From Alphaproteobacteria bacterium (GTDB taxonomy: Bacteria; Pseudomonadota; Alphaproteobacteria; UBA2966; CAIVPW01): DNA of 64,000 bases. Positions 8,557 through 16,912 of the stretch are shown here, one piece after another. The notes below the pieces were generated by a model. It made no database searches. It saw nothing but the letters and a program-made list of their open reading frames with translations, and had not been told where the DNA came from. Made by a program: the position numbers and the translations under genes. The DNA lies in contig CANKGV010000011.1 of assembly GCA_947481575.1 (NCBI GenBank), positions 19,592 through 83,591 on the forward strand, written 5' to 3'. Within the stretch, counting starts at the first letter, position 1. Every line of letters begins with the position of its first letter.

Positions 8557-9102
8557 TTAGCTCGCGGCAGTATCGCCGTACTTGGCGATCGCGTGTTCGA
8601 GCGACTCGATCAACTCACGGCCGATTCCGCCGCCGTCACCGGACACGTGGCCGTTGATCACGGCGCGCATCGTGTCGATATGCGCTTTCAGGATTTCGAG
8701 GTGGTTGTCGGTGACGAGCACATCGCGCTGCGTGAAGTCGTTCAGCGACTTGCCGATCGCGGAAATCAGCGGATAGCCGAACGTGCCGCCTTGACCCTTC
8801 AACTCGTGGGCGATGGCGCCAACGCGCTTGAAATGCTTGGTGCGCTCGATGGGTTGCTTTTCCTTAGCACCCTTCAATTCGTCGACCAGTTCGACCAAGG
8901 TCTTGCGCACCCACTCCGGGTATTCCTCCTCGGCCTTCTTCATCTCGGCCAAGGCCTTTTCCAGCACCTCGGGCGACACTGACCCGGCTTCGCCACGCTT
9001 GGCGCCGCCAACTTTGCTCTGCAGCTTGTTGCGCAGACGAATGTAGCGGACCTTGGGCTTCGGCTTCTTGCCCTTCGGATCGGTCGGTTCAGCGATCGTC
9101 AT
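8557..9102 (-). CDS. Hpt-domain phosphotransfer protein
   Basis: A 181-residue soluble protein. A basic N-terminus and a charged helix (EVLEKALAEMKKAEEEYPEW) precede a four-helix Hpt-like segment with the HxLKG motif (AHELKGQGGTFGYP, His about residue 99), the usual phospho-accepting histidine. It overlaps the adjacent upstream receiver gene by 14 bases, so the two are almost certainly co-translated partners. In this pair the receiver lacks its phospho-acceptor Asp (see that entry), so phosphate transfer between the two by the standard route looks unlikely. Confidence 0.75.
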   Translation of the reverse strand: MTIAEPTDPKGKKPKPKVRYIRLRNKLQSKVGGAKRGEAGSVSPEVLEKALAEMKKAEEEYPEWVRKTLVELVDELKGAKEKQPIERTKHFKRVGAIAHELKGQGGTFGYPLISAIGKSLNDFTQRDVLVTDNHLEILKAHIDTMRAVINGHVSGDGGGIGRELIESLEHAIAKYGDTAAS

Positions 9103-9640
9103 AGATGATCTCGATCTCTTCCTGAGGCATCACCCGCCGCTCCGCACCTTGCCGCGGCACGGCCTGCCGCCGCCGGTCGGGCCCGAAGTACTCGCTCGTC
9201 AGTACAAACTGGCGCGGACGATCCACCAACACCATGACCCGCTTCAGTAGCGTATCGACCGAGTACGGCTTGGCCAGGAACTCGGTGGCGCCAAGGTCGC
9301 GTGCCTCGCCCACTTTGATTGAATCGCCATAGCCCGACACCATGATGAATGGAATGAACCGGTCAGGCGAATCCTTGCTGCGCCGAATCCACTTGAGGAG
9401 CATAGCGCCGTCGACCGGCGCCATCTGCCAATTCGAGAACACGATATCGATTGAGGATACCCCTGCCTCCGCCGGGTTCTCTTTGACCTTGCGCAACAGT
9501 TCGATGGCCTCGCCACCGTCCTTTACCGTGAGCACGTTGCCCATGCCGATGGCATACAGCAACGTCCGCAGCATGGACCGCATGTATGGATTGTCCTCGA
9601 CCACGAGGACGGTAAACACGCCGAAATTGTAATTGGCCAT
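9089..9640 (-). CDS. CheY-like response regulator without phospho-acceptor Asp
   Basis: A 183-residue protein: receiver domain (about residues 8-132) plus a basic C-terminal extension with YFGPDRRR, an arrangement common in Rhodospirillales. The acidic pocket (E15, D16), the Ser of the switch (S102) and the conserved Lys (K124 in LAKP) are present. At the phospho-acceptor position the sequence reads FSNWQM, with Asn70 (codon AAT) where family members have Asp (xDWxM). This is read directly from the sequence. The protein may be a constitutive or phosphorylation-independent receiver. It overlaps the Hpt gene. Confidence 0.85.
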   Translation of the reverse strand: MANYNFGVFTVLVVEDNPYMRSMLRTLLYAIGMGNVLTVKDGGEAIELLRKVKENPAEAGVSSIDIVFSNWQMAPVDGAMLLKWIRRSKDSPDRFIPFIMVSGYGDSIKVGEARDLGATEFLAKPYSVDTLLKRVMVLVDRPRQFVLTSEYFGPDRRRQAVPRQGAERRVMPQEEIEIIYDDR

Positions 9641-9729
9641 GAGGGCAAGGCTACTGAGCTAACAAGAATTACCCCAAACTGACGCACGGCGCGGCGAAGC
9701 GCAATATTACATCTCGCTACAAGTGCATT

Positions 9730-10026
9730 TCAGGATGGCTCGAACAACCTCCGGTCGAGCAGGGCGTTCACCGAGACCAACTTTCGCTCGCGCGGATCGT
9801 CAACCTGGACCAGGCGGGCATACCGCAGGCCGTCGGTGCCGACGATAACGTCCTCCAGTATCCAGTTTACGCGTGAGACTCGGCCGAACCCATTTGTGCC
9901 GGCGGCGCGGTAGCGCTGCCCCAACACCAATTCGTCCTTCTTTCGCCGCAAGCCGATCACTTGGTCCCTCTCGCCTTCCACCAGTGTCTTCCCGTTCACC
10001 AGAGACCACGCTGGTCGAGCCAACAA
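9730..10026 (-). CDS. Small conserved-looking protein of unknown function
   Basis: Up to 98 residues. The C-terminal part (LVLGQRYRAAG..., YARLVQVDDPRERKLVSVNAL) has the look of a small beta-rich domain that I associate with short hypothetical proteins of alphaproteobacteria, but I cannot name a family. The start is doubtful: TTG at 10026 gives the longest form and GTG at 9960 gives 76 residues and begins closer to the conserved part. It stands alone between the receiver gene and the next small gene. Confidence 0.5.
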   Translation of the reverse strand: MLARPAWSLVNGKTLVEGERDQVIGLRRKKDELVLGQRYRAAGTNGFGRVSRVNWILEDVIVGTDGLRYARLVQVDDPRERKLVSVNALLDRRLFEPS

Positions 10027-10119
10027 CGGCCTCCAGCGCGGGACCCGACGGGGGTCACAAATGGACGTTTAGGCGCGGACTAGGGCGCGCAGTGGGCAGG
10101 CGCGAGGCGGGATCGTGGC

Positions 10120-10602
10120 CTAGAAGTCTTTGGCGGCGATGGGGGCCAACGTGGCACCTTCGCGCGGCACCGGCACGAGGTCGGTAATGAATCCCATGAA
10201 GCGGTCGCCATCGAACGCGAGGGTCAATATCTGCGTATTTCGCATGAAGATGGTGTCTGGCCCAAATAGGGTCTTGTCACCTTCCCACGTTTCGCCGGCA
10301 GCGTAGCGCAGATCGTAGGATCCGACCGCCATGCGCAAGTCGATGGTTTCGCCGGCCGCCAGCATCGCGACCAGGATGTCCCTTCCGGTGGCAACGTCGC
10401 GAACCTTCACAAAGTAGTTCGCTCGGCGGTCGCCGCGAATCTTCACCGGACCTGGCCCGTCGGGCGGCGCCTTCAGAATACGAGTGCTGAACGTAGTCGT
10501 ATCGGGAGAGGCCCCGATGACGCCGTAGACCCAAGCCCCGGCCGCAGCAACCACAAGGGCCGCCACAGCAAACCACATCGGGGTTCGACCGGAGGTTGCC
10601 AT
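10120..10602 (-). CDS. Membrane-anchored periplasmic protein of unknown function
   Basis: A 160-residue protein beginning MATSGRTPMWF with one membrane segment (about residues 9-28) and an extracytoplasmic domain rich in beta-strand-like sequence (YFVKVRDVATGRDILVAML, GSYDLRYAAGETWEGDKTLFG). No family recognised with confidence. It sits downstream of the large flavoprotein gene on the same strand with a 41-base gap, so it may be co-transcribed with it. Confidence 0.6.
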   Translation of the reverse strand: MATSGRTPMWFAVAALVVAAAGAWVYGVIGASPDTTTFSTRILKAPPDGPGPVKIRGDRRANYFVKVRDVATGRDILVAMLAAGETIDLRMAVGSYDLRYAAGETWEGDKTLFGPDTIFMRNTQILTLAFDGDRFMGFITDLVPVPREGATLAPIAAKDF

Positions 10603-10643
10603 CTCGGGCGCAGTGTATGCGATTTCGCGCCGGTGATCCGGGA

Positions 10644-13600
10644 TCACGCGACCTTGGTGCGGACCTTGAGCGTCACCAGGCAGCGATCCACCCACTGCGC
10701 CGTGAGTTTCTCTTGGACCGAGTTCTGGCGCAGCCGTTGCGCCAATGCGGCGAAGTCGACGTTGTCCAAATCCTGGTCCTGGTTGAAGCAAGAGAACACC
10801 ACCTTGCGCTCGCCCGTCTTGGGATCGACGTGGGGCTGCAGGCACTGAGCGCATATCTCTTTCATCATGCACTGCATCGGCGAGTTGATGCTGGCGATAG
10901 CTGCGTGGTTCAGCTTGAAGTACGGCTTCAACTCCCCGTGGCGGGCCGCGCCCACGGCGGCCATCATCCGGTCGGAGCCGATAGTGATAATTCGGTCGAC
11001 CGCAGACAGAGGTATCGGCGCGGCACCGAGTTCGCCGGTGGCGTACGCTTTCATGGCGCGAACGATATTGCCGACGAACGCGAAGTCGCCCGGACGGCCA
11101 GGCACGAACATCGGGCCCTGGTCCGCACACCACACAATAGTGTCGGCAGCGGCCTCGATGTCACGCACCTTGAAGCGGTCGGCCGGGTTGCGGTAGCCGG
11201 CGAAGTACAACACACGGCTGCCGGCAGCGCGCAGAGCACGCCCGATGGAGAACAACACGGCATTGCCGAGACCACCACCCGCGAGCAGCACGGTCTCCCC
11301 TGCGGGAGTGTGGGTGGGCTCGCCGGTGGGACCCATCAGCACGATCGGCTCGCCGGGCTTCAGCAACGCGCACAGGTCGCTGGAGCCGCCCATTTCGAGG
11401 ACGATTAGGCTCACGAGGCCCTGGTCCGGATCGACCCAGGCGCCAGTGAGAGCGAGGCCCTCCATGGCGAGCGTCGTGCCATCGGCCCGCGGGGCGAACG
11501 TCTCAAAATTCTGCAGGCGGTAGAACTGGCCCGGGCGGAACTGACGCGCTGCGGCCGGCGCCTTCACGATGACTTCAATGATGGTCGGCGTCAGGCGGTT
11601 CACCGCGTGAACCGTGGCACGGTAGTCGCGCTGCAGGCCCTCGAAGAACGCACGCTCGGACTTGGCACCGGCAGGATTCACACGCGCCAGCATCGCCGAG
11701 ACAACCGGGTAGCCTTGTTTGGCGCTCGCCATGGCACTGACAACGTTGCCGGCAAACGATGGGTGCAGGTCCCCGAAGAAGCTGACCGACCGGCCATCGG
11801 GCCGCACGTTGGCCAATACCTGAACTACGCCCGGCTTCTTGACCCGTTCAGGCGTCACCGGCTTGCCGTCCACGTCGACGGCACGGAAGTAGCGGCCATC
11901 GAGCGTGAGCGTGCCCGGTTCTTCGCGCGCCAGGACGGTGTTGGGCTGGGTGCCCGCGGCAATCAGCACGGTGCGTGCCGGGAACCGCTCGGTGGTCTCG
12001 GTAGTGATCCATTCCTGACGCTCGTCGCGGGTGCGCTGCTGGCGCGAGAGGGTGACCGCCTCGGCGTGGCCAAAGCGGTCCAACTCGATTGATACCGGTG
12101 AGAGGTCTTCGGCGAAGAGCACGCCTTCTTCGAGGGCTTTGCCGACTTCCTCGTGATTCAGCGTGTAGCTCGGCGAGTCGATCAGGCGCTTGCGGTAGGC
12201 GATCGTGACCCCGCCCCACTTCACGAGCAGTTCCCGTACGCGCGCTGTGCGGCCTTCCTTGGCCGCCGTTGCACGCTCGACGCGAATGGCGCGTGCGTGG
12301 CCGAGGAATTCGTCAGCGATGATCTGTTCTTCTTCGTCCCAGCGCGCGCGAACCTTCGCCTCGCCGCGCTCGGCCACTAGGCGCTCGTACCGCGACAGGA
12401 ACTTTTCCACCTGCCCTGGGTAGTAGGCGAGCGACTCGGTGGCGGTATCCACCGCGGTTAGGCCGCCGCCAATCACGACCACCGGCAGACGGACCTGCAT
12501 GTTCGCGATTGAATCCTTGCGGGCGGCGCCGGTGAGTTGCAAGGCCATCAGGAAGTCCGAGGCCGCGCGGACGCCGCGCGCGAGGCTGTTGGGAAGCGGA
12601 AGCACGGTGGGCTTGCCGGCGCCCATGGCGAGGGCAACGTGGTCAAAGCCCATGGCGAATGCCTGGTCGACCGAGAGCGTACCGCCAAGCCGCACTGCGC
12701 CAAGCAGGGTGAACTCGGAGCGGCGCTCCAACAGAAGCCGGATCACCTTCAGGAAGTTCTTGTTCCAGCGGACTGTGATGCCGTACTCGGCCACCCCGCC
12801 GAAGCCGGCCATGACACGGTCATCAAGGGATTCGTACAGGTCGGTCACGTCGCGAATGGCGCGGAATCGCACGCGACTGCCATCCGCGGCGACGCCCGAG
12901 ATCTCGGGCGGCAACGGCTCGATCTTGAGACCGTCGACCCCGGCGACCGCGTGGCCGTCATTCATCAGGTGGTGTGCGAGCGTGAACCCGGCGGGACCCA
13001 TGCCCGCAACTAGGACACGCTTGCCGGTCGAGGCCTTAGGGGACGGACGATGGAGGTCTAGCGGGGTCCAGCGGGTGAGCAACGAGTAAATTTCAAAACC
13101 CCAGGGCAGTTCCAGCACGTCCTTGAGGATGCGCGTTTCCGCCTGCGGAATGTCGACCGGTTCCTGCTTTTGGTAGATGCAGGCCTTCATGCAGTCGTTG
13201 CAGATGCGGTGGCCGGTGCCCGCCACCATCGGGTTGTCTACGGTGGCAATCGCCAGCGCCGACAGGGAGTGACCCTCGGTCTTGGCGGTATGCATCTCGG
13301 AGATGCGTTCCTCGAGCGGGCAGCCGTTCAGCGTGACGCCGAAGTGACTCTTTTTGAATGGAGCGGCGGTGGCCGGTTGGCCCGCGGGTGCTTTGTCGCG
13401 CAGTCCGCGCGAGCAACTGTCTTTGCCCTGGTTGTGGCAGAAGATGCAGTAGTGGGCGTGGTCCAGCGCGTGGGCCAGGTCGTGACCCGGATCGGTGAGG
13501 GCAAATCCCTCGCGCTCGCGCAAATGTTCTTCGCCGAGGGCCCACGCGGCCACGCCGGTCGGGCCGACCGGTTGCTCGATTAGCGGCAGGAGATGCTCCG

Positions 13601-14204
13601 GCTCAGTCTTGTGCGGTACCTTGAACAAGATGCCGCCTTGGTGCTTCTCCACGCCAGCCGGCGCCAAGGTTGCCCATGCGGCATAACGAGCGGCGACGTC
13701 GAGATCTTCTGCGTGCTCAGCCTCGTGCTCGTTCCACGCGTTGACGATGCGGGCGAAGGCAAGTTCGAACTCCGCGGCGGGCAGATTCGCGTTAGCCCGG
13801 CGCTCGAACTCCGCTAACAGGGCGGCCCCGTCGAACGACGCCGGATCAGGGTATTTCTTCACGGCCCTGCGCTGCACGAACAGGCGCTTGCACAGGTACA
13901 GCGGCGTCAGCGCGTGGATGTGTTCCGCCAGGGCCCGCGACTCGGCCTCGATGCCGAACAGCTTGGCGACGAAGTCATCGAGATGCGGGGCGGCGGCAAT
14001 CATCAATGCCGAGTGCTGGGCGCGCTCTACCGATCCCGGCGCGGCGCGACCCGCGACCAGTTGCGTGTGCAGCGCTGGGTCAGCGCCGGCGAGCCACGTC
14101 AGGAACGCGGCATCGATCCGCGCGACACCGCCGCCGTCATACAGGTCGGAAAAGCGGAAGCCGAAACCCAGTGCGAGGTCTGTGTTGGGTGAATGCATTG
14201 CCAT
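10644..14204 (-). CDS. Giant GltD-like/PyrK-like FAD and Fe-S pyridine nucleotide oxidoreductase
   Basis: A 1186-residue fusion. Residues 1 to about 230 match nothing I recognise. A Cys-rich segment follows (CIFCHNQGKDSC, and HRICNDCMKACIYQKQEP) like the N-terminal Fe-S part of glutamate synthase small subunit. Next come a GltD-type FAD domain (VLVAGMGPAGFTLAHHL), an NAD(P) domain (VVVIGGGLTAVDTATESL) and the second flavin contact (VLIAAGTQPNTVL). The C-terminal third is a ferredoxin-reductase/PyrK-like module (FRPGQFYRLQNF, ETVLLAGGGLGNAVLF) ending with a CxxC...C cluster (CAQCLQPHV...FSC). It probably moves electrons between NAD(P)H and an unknown acceptor through two flavins and Fe-S centres. 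Neighbours do not reveal the partner. Confidence 0.8.
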   Translation of the reverse strand: MAMHSPNTDLALGFGFRFSDLYDGGGVARIDAAFLTWLAGADPALHTQLVAGRAAPGSVERAQHSALMIAAAPHLDDFVAKLFGIEAESRALAEHIHALTPLYLCKRLFVQRRAVKKYPDPASFDGAALLAEFERRANANLPAAEFELAFARIVNAWNEHEAEHAEDLDVAARYAAWATLAPAGVEKHQGGILFKVPHKTEPEHLLPLIEQPVGPTGVAAWALGEEHLREREGFALTDPGHDLAHALDHAHYCIFCHNQGKDSCSRGLRDKAPAGQPATAAPFKKSHFGVTLNGCPLEERISEMHTAKTEGHSLSALAIATVDNPMVAGTGHRICNDCMKACIYQKQEPVDIPQAETRILKDVLELPWGFEIYSLLTRWTPLDLHRPSPKASTGKRVLVAGMGPAGFTLAHHLMNDGHAVAGVDGLKIEPLPPEISGVAADGSRVRFRAIRDVTDLYESLDDRVMAGFGGVAEYGITVRWNKNFLKVIRLLLERRSEFTLLGAVRLGGTLSVDQAFAMGFDHVALAMGAGKPTVLPLPNSLARGVRAASDFLMALQLTGAARKDSIANMQVRLPVVVIGGGLTAVDTATESLAYYPGQVEKFLSRYERLVAERGEAKVRARWDEEEQIIADEFLGHARAIRVERATAAKEGRTARVRELLVKWGGVTIAYRKRLIDSPSYTLNHEEVGKALEEGVLFAEDLSPVSIELDRFGHAEAVTLSRQQRTRDERQEWITTETTERFPARTVLIAAGTQPNTVLAREEPGTLTLDGRYFRAVDVDGKPVTPERVKKPGVVQVLANVRPDGRSVSFFGDLHPSFAGNVVSAMASAKQGYPVVSAMLARVNPAGAKSERAFFEGLQRDYRATVHAVNRLTPTIIEVIVKAPAAARQFRPGQFYRLQNFETFAPRADGTTLAMEGLALTGAWVDPDQGLVSLIVLEMGGSSDLCALLKPGEPIVLMGPTGEPTHTPAGETVLLAGGGLGNAVLFSIGRALRAAGSRVLYFAGYRNPADRFKVRDIEAAADTIVWCADQGPMFVPGRPGDFAFVGNIVRAMKAYATGELGAAPIPLSAVDRIITIGSDRMMAAVGAARHGELKPYFKLNHAAIASINSPMQCMMKEICAQCLQPHVDPKTGERKVVFSCFNQDQDLDNVDFAALAQRLRQNSVQEKLTAQWVDRCLVTLKVRTKVA

Positions 14205-14292
14205 GCGCCGCTAGGGGCGCCCACCAATCTGGCCGGCCGATTCCGGCACCGTTGTGCTGTGAACTAACGCTGATTGGACCGAAGGTCCAGAA

Positions 14293-15123
14293 TCAGCCGA
14301 CGGAGACGATCATCTGTTCGCGCGCTACCAGCGTGCCGTGCCAGGCCCGCCGCGCTTCCGCCTCGAGATGCACCATGAAGGTGTCGTCGTGGCTGGGGTC
14401 GTGGTGGAAGATCACCAACTGCTTGGCACCAGCGGCTTGGCACAGGCGCACACCTTCTTGCCAGGTAGAGTGGCCCCACCCCATGTACTTCGGGTATTCG
14501 GCGTCGGTGTAGGTGCAGTCATAGATCACCACGTCGGCGCCTTCGATCAGAGCCAGGATGTTCTGGTCGGGCTTGCCCGGCACATGCTCGGTATCGGTCA
14601 CGTAACATAGCGTGGAGCCGTTCTTTTCCAGCCGGTAGCCGGTAGCGCCGCCCGGGTGATTGAGCTTCGCGGTCTTCACCCGGATGCCGTTCGAAATGTT
14701 GAATTCGGCGCCGCCTTCGAAATCGTGGAAGTCTTTCTTCGCGCCCATCAATTCGAGCGGCACCGGGAACAAAGGCTGCTCAAGATGGTCGGCGAGAATC
14801 TGCTGGATCCCGCCCCGGTGGAACAGATGCCCGGCGTAGATCGACACCGAGCAGTCCTTGCGGAAGATCGGCGCGAAGAACGGAAAGCCGTTGATGTGGT
14901 CCCAATGGGTGTGGGACATGAGAATGTTGGCGTGCTTGTTGCCCTTGCGGAGTTGCTCCGCGCCAAGGCCGTGGATGCCGGTGCCGCAATCCAGAATCGC
15001 GGCGGTCTCGTCATCAAGGCACACCTCGATGCAACTGGTGTTGCCGCCATATTGCAAATGGCGCTGCGACGGGCAGGCGATGCTGCCGCGGACGCCCCAG
15101 AACTTGACCGTCATCGTTGTCAT
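14293..15123 (-). CDS. MBL-fold metallo-hydrolase
   Basis: A 276-residue metallo-beta-lactamase fold protein. It starts MTVKFWGVRGSIACPS, a form typical of the PhnP/cAMP-phosphodiesterase-like branch, and has the metal motif HTHWDH (MSHTHWDHINGFPFF), later ligands in LNHPGGATGY, VTDTEH, DCTYTD and FHHDPSHDD. Full metal site present, so probably an active phosphodiesterase or related hydrolase. Substrate unknown. A cyclic-nucleotide-binding protein is encoded upstream on the same strand and an adenylate cyclase elsewhere in the window, which makes a cyclic nucleotide a reasonable but unproven candidate. Confidence 0.82.
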   Translation of the reverse strand: MTTMTVKFWGVRGSIACPSQRHLQYGGNTSCIEVCLDDETAAILDCGTGIHGLGAEQLRKGNKHANILMSHTHWDHINGFPFFAPIFRKDCSVSIYAGHLFHRGGIQQILADHLEQPLFPVPLELMGAKKDFHDFEGGAEFNISNGIRVKTAKLNHPGGATGYRLEKNGSTLCYVTDTEHVPGKPDQNILALIEGADVVIYDCTYTDAEYPKYMGWGHSTWQEGVRLCQAAGAKQLVIFHHDPSHDDTFMVHLEAEARRAWHGTLVAREQMIVSVG

Positions 15124-15310
15124 GGAGCGTTAGACCGCTCACCGTGACGGAGCGACTTGCGTGCGGGAATCGCACCCAAGCCCACCATCCCCCGTTTGAG
15201 GCTGCACCGAAGCGACCAGCCCAGCCGTACTACATACTGTGCGGTTTTTCGCAGAACAACAGCGAAAACACGCACCAGCATTTCCCCTATCTCTCATAGG
15301 GTCTTGGTGC

Positions 15311-15766
15311 CTAGTGGTTGATCGACTTGCGCAGGCGCCGCGTGAGAACCTTGAGCATGGCCCGCACGAATGGATCGGACTTTTCCAACCGATGCTGAAA
15401 ATCGGTCGGCGTGATGACGATGCAGGTGGTGACCACCTTGGCCACTGCTGTAGCGGAGCGGGGCTGCGAATCGACCAGCGCCATTTCCCCCAGCAACTCC
15501 CCTGCTTCCAGTGTGTCGACCACCTGGTCGGTCCCGGAGATTGGCACCATTACGTCAATGGTTCCTGACTGAATCAGGTACGCGCAGCGTGGTGGCTCTC
15601 CAACCCGAAAGACAACCTCACCGACATGAAATACCTGCCGCTCGAGTATCTCCTTGCCCAAGCGCGTCTCCCCGGCTTCTGACTGGCTCTTTGCGTCAAG
15701 ATAGCCGGTTGTGATTTGCCTGTCGCGCTCGCCACGTACGTGCAGTTGCGTTGAGTTTTGACCCAA
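15311..15766 (-). CDS. Cyclic-nucleotide-binding domain protein
   Basis: A 151-residue protein consisting almost wholly of a CNBD: GEVVFRVGEPPRCAYLIQSGTIDVM, LLGEMALVDSQPRSATAVA (phosphate-binding cassette with GEMAL and R) and a C-terminal helix. There is no helix-turn-helix, so it is not a Crp-type DNA-binding regulator; more likely a small cAMP/cGMP sensor acting through protein contact. The longest start is TTG 15766, near the divergent reductase gene. A weak AGGCGG precedes it. No other in-frame start is more convincing. Confidence 0.78.
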   Translation of the reverse strand: MGQNSTQLHVRGERDRQITTGYLDAKSQSEAGETRLGKEILERQVFHVGEVVFRVGEPPRCAYLIQSGTIDVMVPISGTDQVVDTLEAGELLGEMALVDSQPRSATAVAKVVTTCIVITPTDFQHRLEKSDPFVRAMLKVLTRRLRKSINH

Positions 15767-15810
15767 GACCGCCTATTTCGAAGGCCTGTCGGCGCATTCC
15801 AGGCTATCGC

Positions 15811-16818
15811 ATGAACGAGAACAAACCATCTGTGACGGGCGCTACAACCGAGCCGGAACTGATCCGGGTGCGGATCGCCCGGGCCCGCCCCGAAGCACTA
15901 GACGTACGTGGCTTTGATTTGGTGCAGGAACGCGGTGGCTCGCTCCCTGGCTTCAAGGCAGGCGCCCATGTCGACGTACACATCACCCTGCCCGACCGGC
16001 GGCGCGTCGTGCGTTCGTACTCCCTGTGCGGCCCGCCCTCGGATCAGCCCTACTCGTATCGCATTGCGGTGCTGTACGAGGAGCACGGCACCGGCGGTTC
16101 GCGTCATCTGCACGAAGGGATGCGCGAGGGCTACGTTCTCGATATTGCGCCGCCCAAGAATTACTTCGAGCTAAAGTCCGACGCGACCCATACGGTCCTG
16201 GTCGCCGGCGGCATCGGTATCACCCCGATCCTTGCGATGGCCTATGAGTTGGCCGAGCAGGACAAGCTTTTTGAGCTGCACTACGTGGCACGTACCGCCG
16301 ACCATATGGCCTTACGCAAAGAGGTCGAGGAAGCGGCAGGCAAGCGCGCGCGGTTCTATTTCGATGGCGGCAACCCGGCCAACGGGATGGATTTGGGCGT
16401 AGTCCTGGGGTCCCCTGCCGAAGGCAAGCACGTGTACGTGTGTGGGCCGAAGGGTCTGATCGAAGCGACCCGCGAGCGGGCGCTGGCTCGTGGGTACGGC
16501 GAGGGCGCGGTGCACTCTGAGATTTTCACCCCGCCGGCACCGTTGCCAGGCGACGGGCCCATCACGGTCATTGCCAGACGCAGCGGCATCACCGTGCCGG
16601 TAGCGAAAGGAACCTCGATTCTGGACGCGCTACTCGCCGCCGGAGTGAAAACCGACTTCGACTGCAAGATGGGCATCTGTGGCACTTGCGCGGCACAGGT
16701 ACTGGAAGGCACGCCGGACCACCGCGACTCCTCGCTACTAAAGTCGGAACGAGCGGCGGGCAAGATGTGCACGTGCGTGAGCCGGGCGCTCACGCCGTCG
16801 CTGGTGTTGGATCTCTAG
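15811..16818 (+). CDS. VanB-like phthalate dioxygenase reductase family oxidoreductase
   Basis: A 335-residue class IA reductase: FMN-binding N-terminal barrel (VVRSYSLCGPP), NAD(P)-binding domain (TVLVAGGIGITPILAMAYEL, VYVCGPKGLI) and a C-terminal plant-type [2Fe-2S] domain (DCKMGICGTCAAQV plus a distal Cys in KMCTCVS). Such proteins pass electrons from NADH to Rieske oxygenases, for example in vanillate demethylation. No oxygenase subunit lies beside it, so its partner must be elsewhere. ATG 15811 gives a normal N-terminus. Confidence 0.88.
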   Translation: MNENKPSVTGATTEPELIRVRIARARPEALDVRGFDLVQERGGSLPGFKAGAHVDVHITLPDRRRVVRSYSLCGPPSDQPYSYRIAVLYEEHGTGGSRHLHEGMREGYVLDIAPPKNYFELKSDATHTVLVAGGIGITPILAMAYELAEQDKLFELHYVARTADHMALRKEVEEAAGKRARFYFDGGNPANGMDLGVVLGSPAEGKHVYVCGPKGLIEATRERALARGYGEGAVHSEIFTPPAPLPGDGPITVIARRSGITVPVAKGTSILDALLAAGVKTDFDCKMGICGTCAAQVLEGTPDHRDSSLLKSERAAGKMCTCVSRALTPSLVLDL

Positions 16819-16912
16819 CTACGCTGCCGCTGGGCGGCCGTTAATGCGCCGTTAGCGCAACTCCCGTAGGCTGGCCAGCGTGCCGAACCGCATCGCTGCC
16901 CGAGTCTGAACG

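Noticed and set aside
15311..15766. Crp/Fnr transcription factor
   Set aside because: Only the cyclic-nucleotide-binding domain is present; there is no helix-turn-helix before the stop codon.
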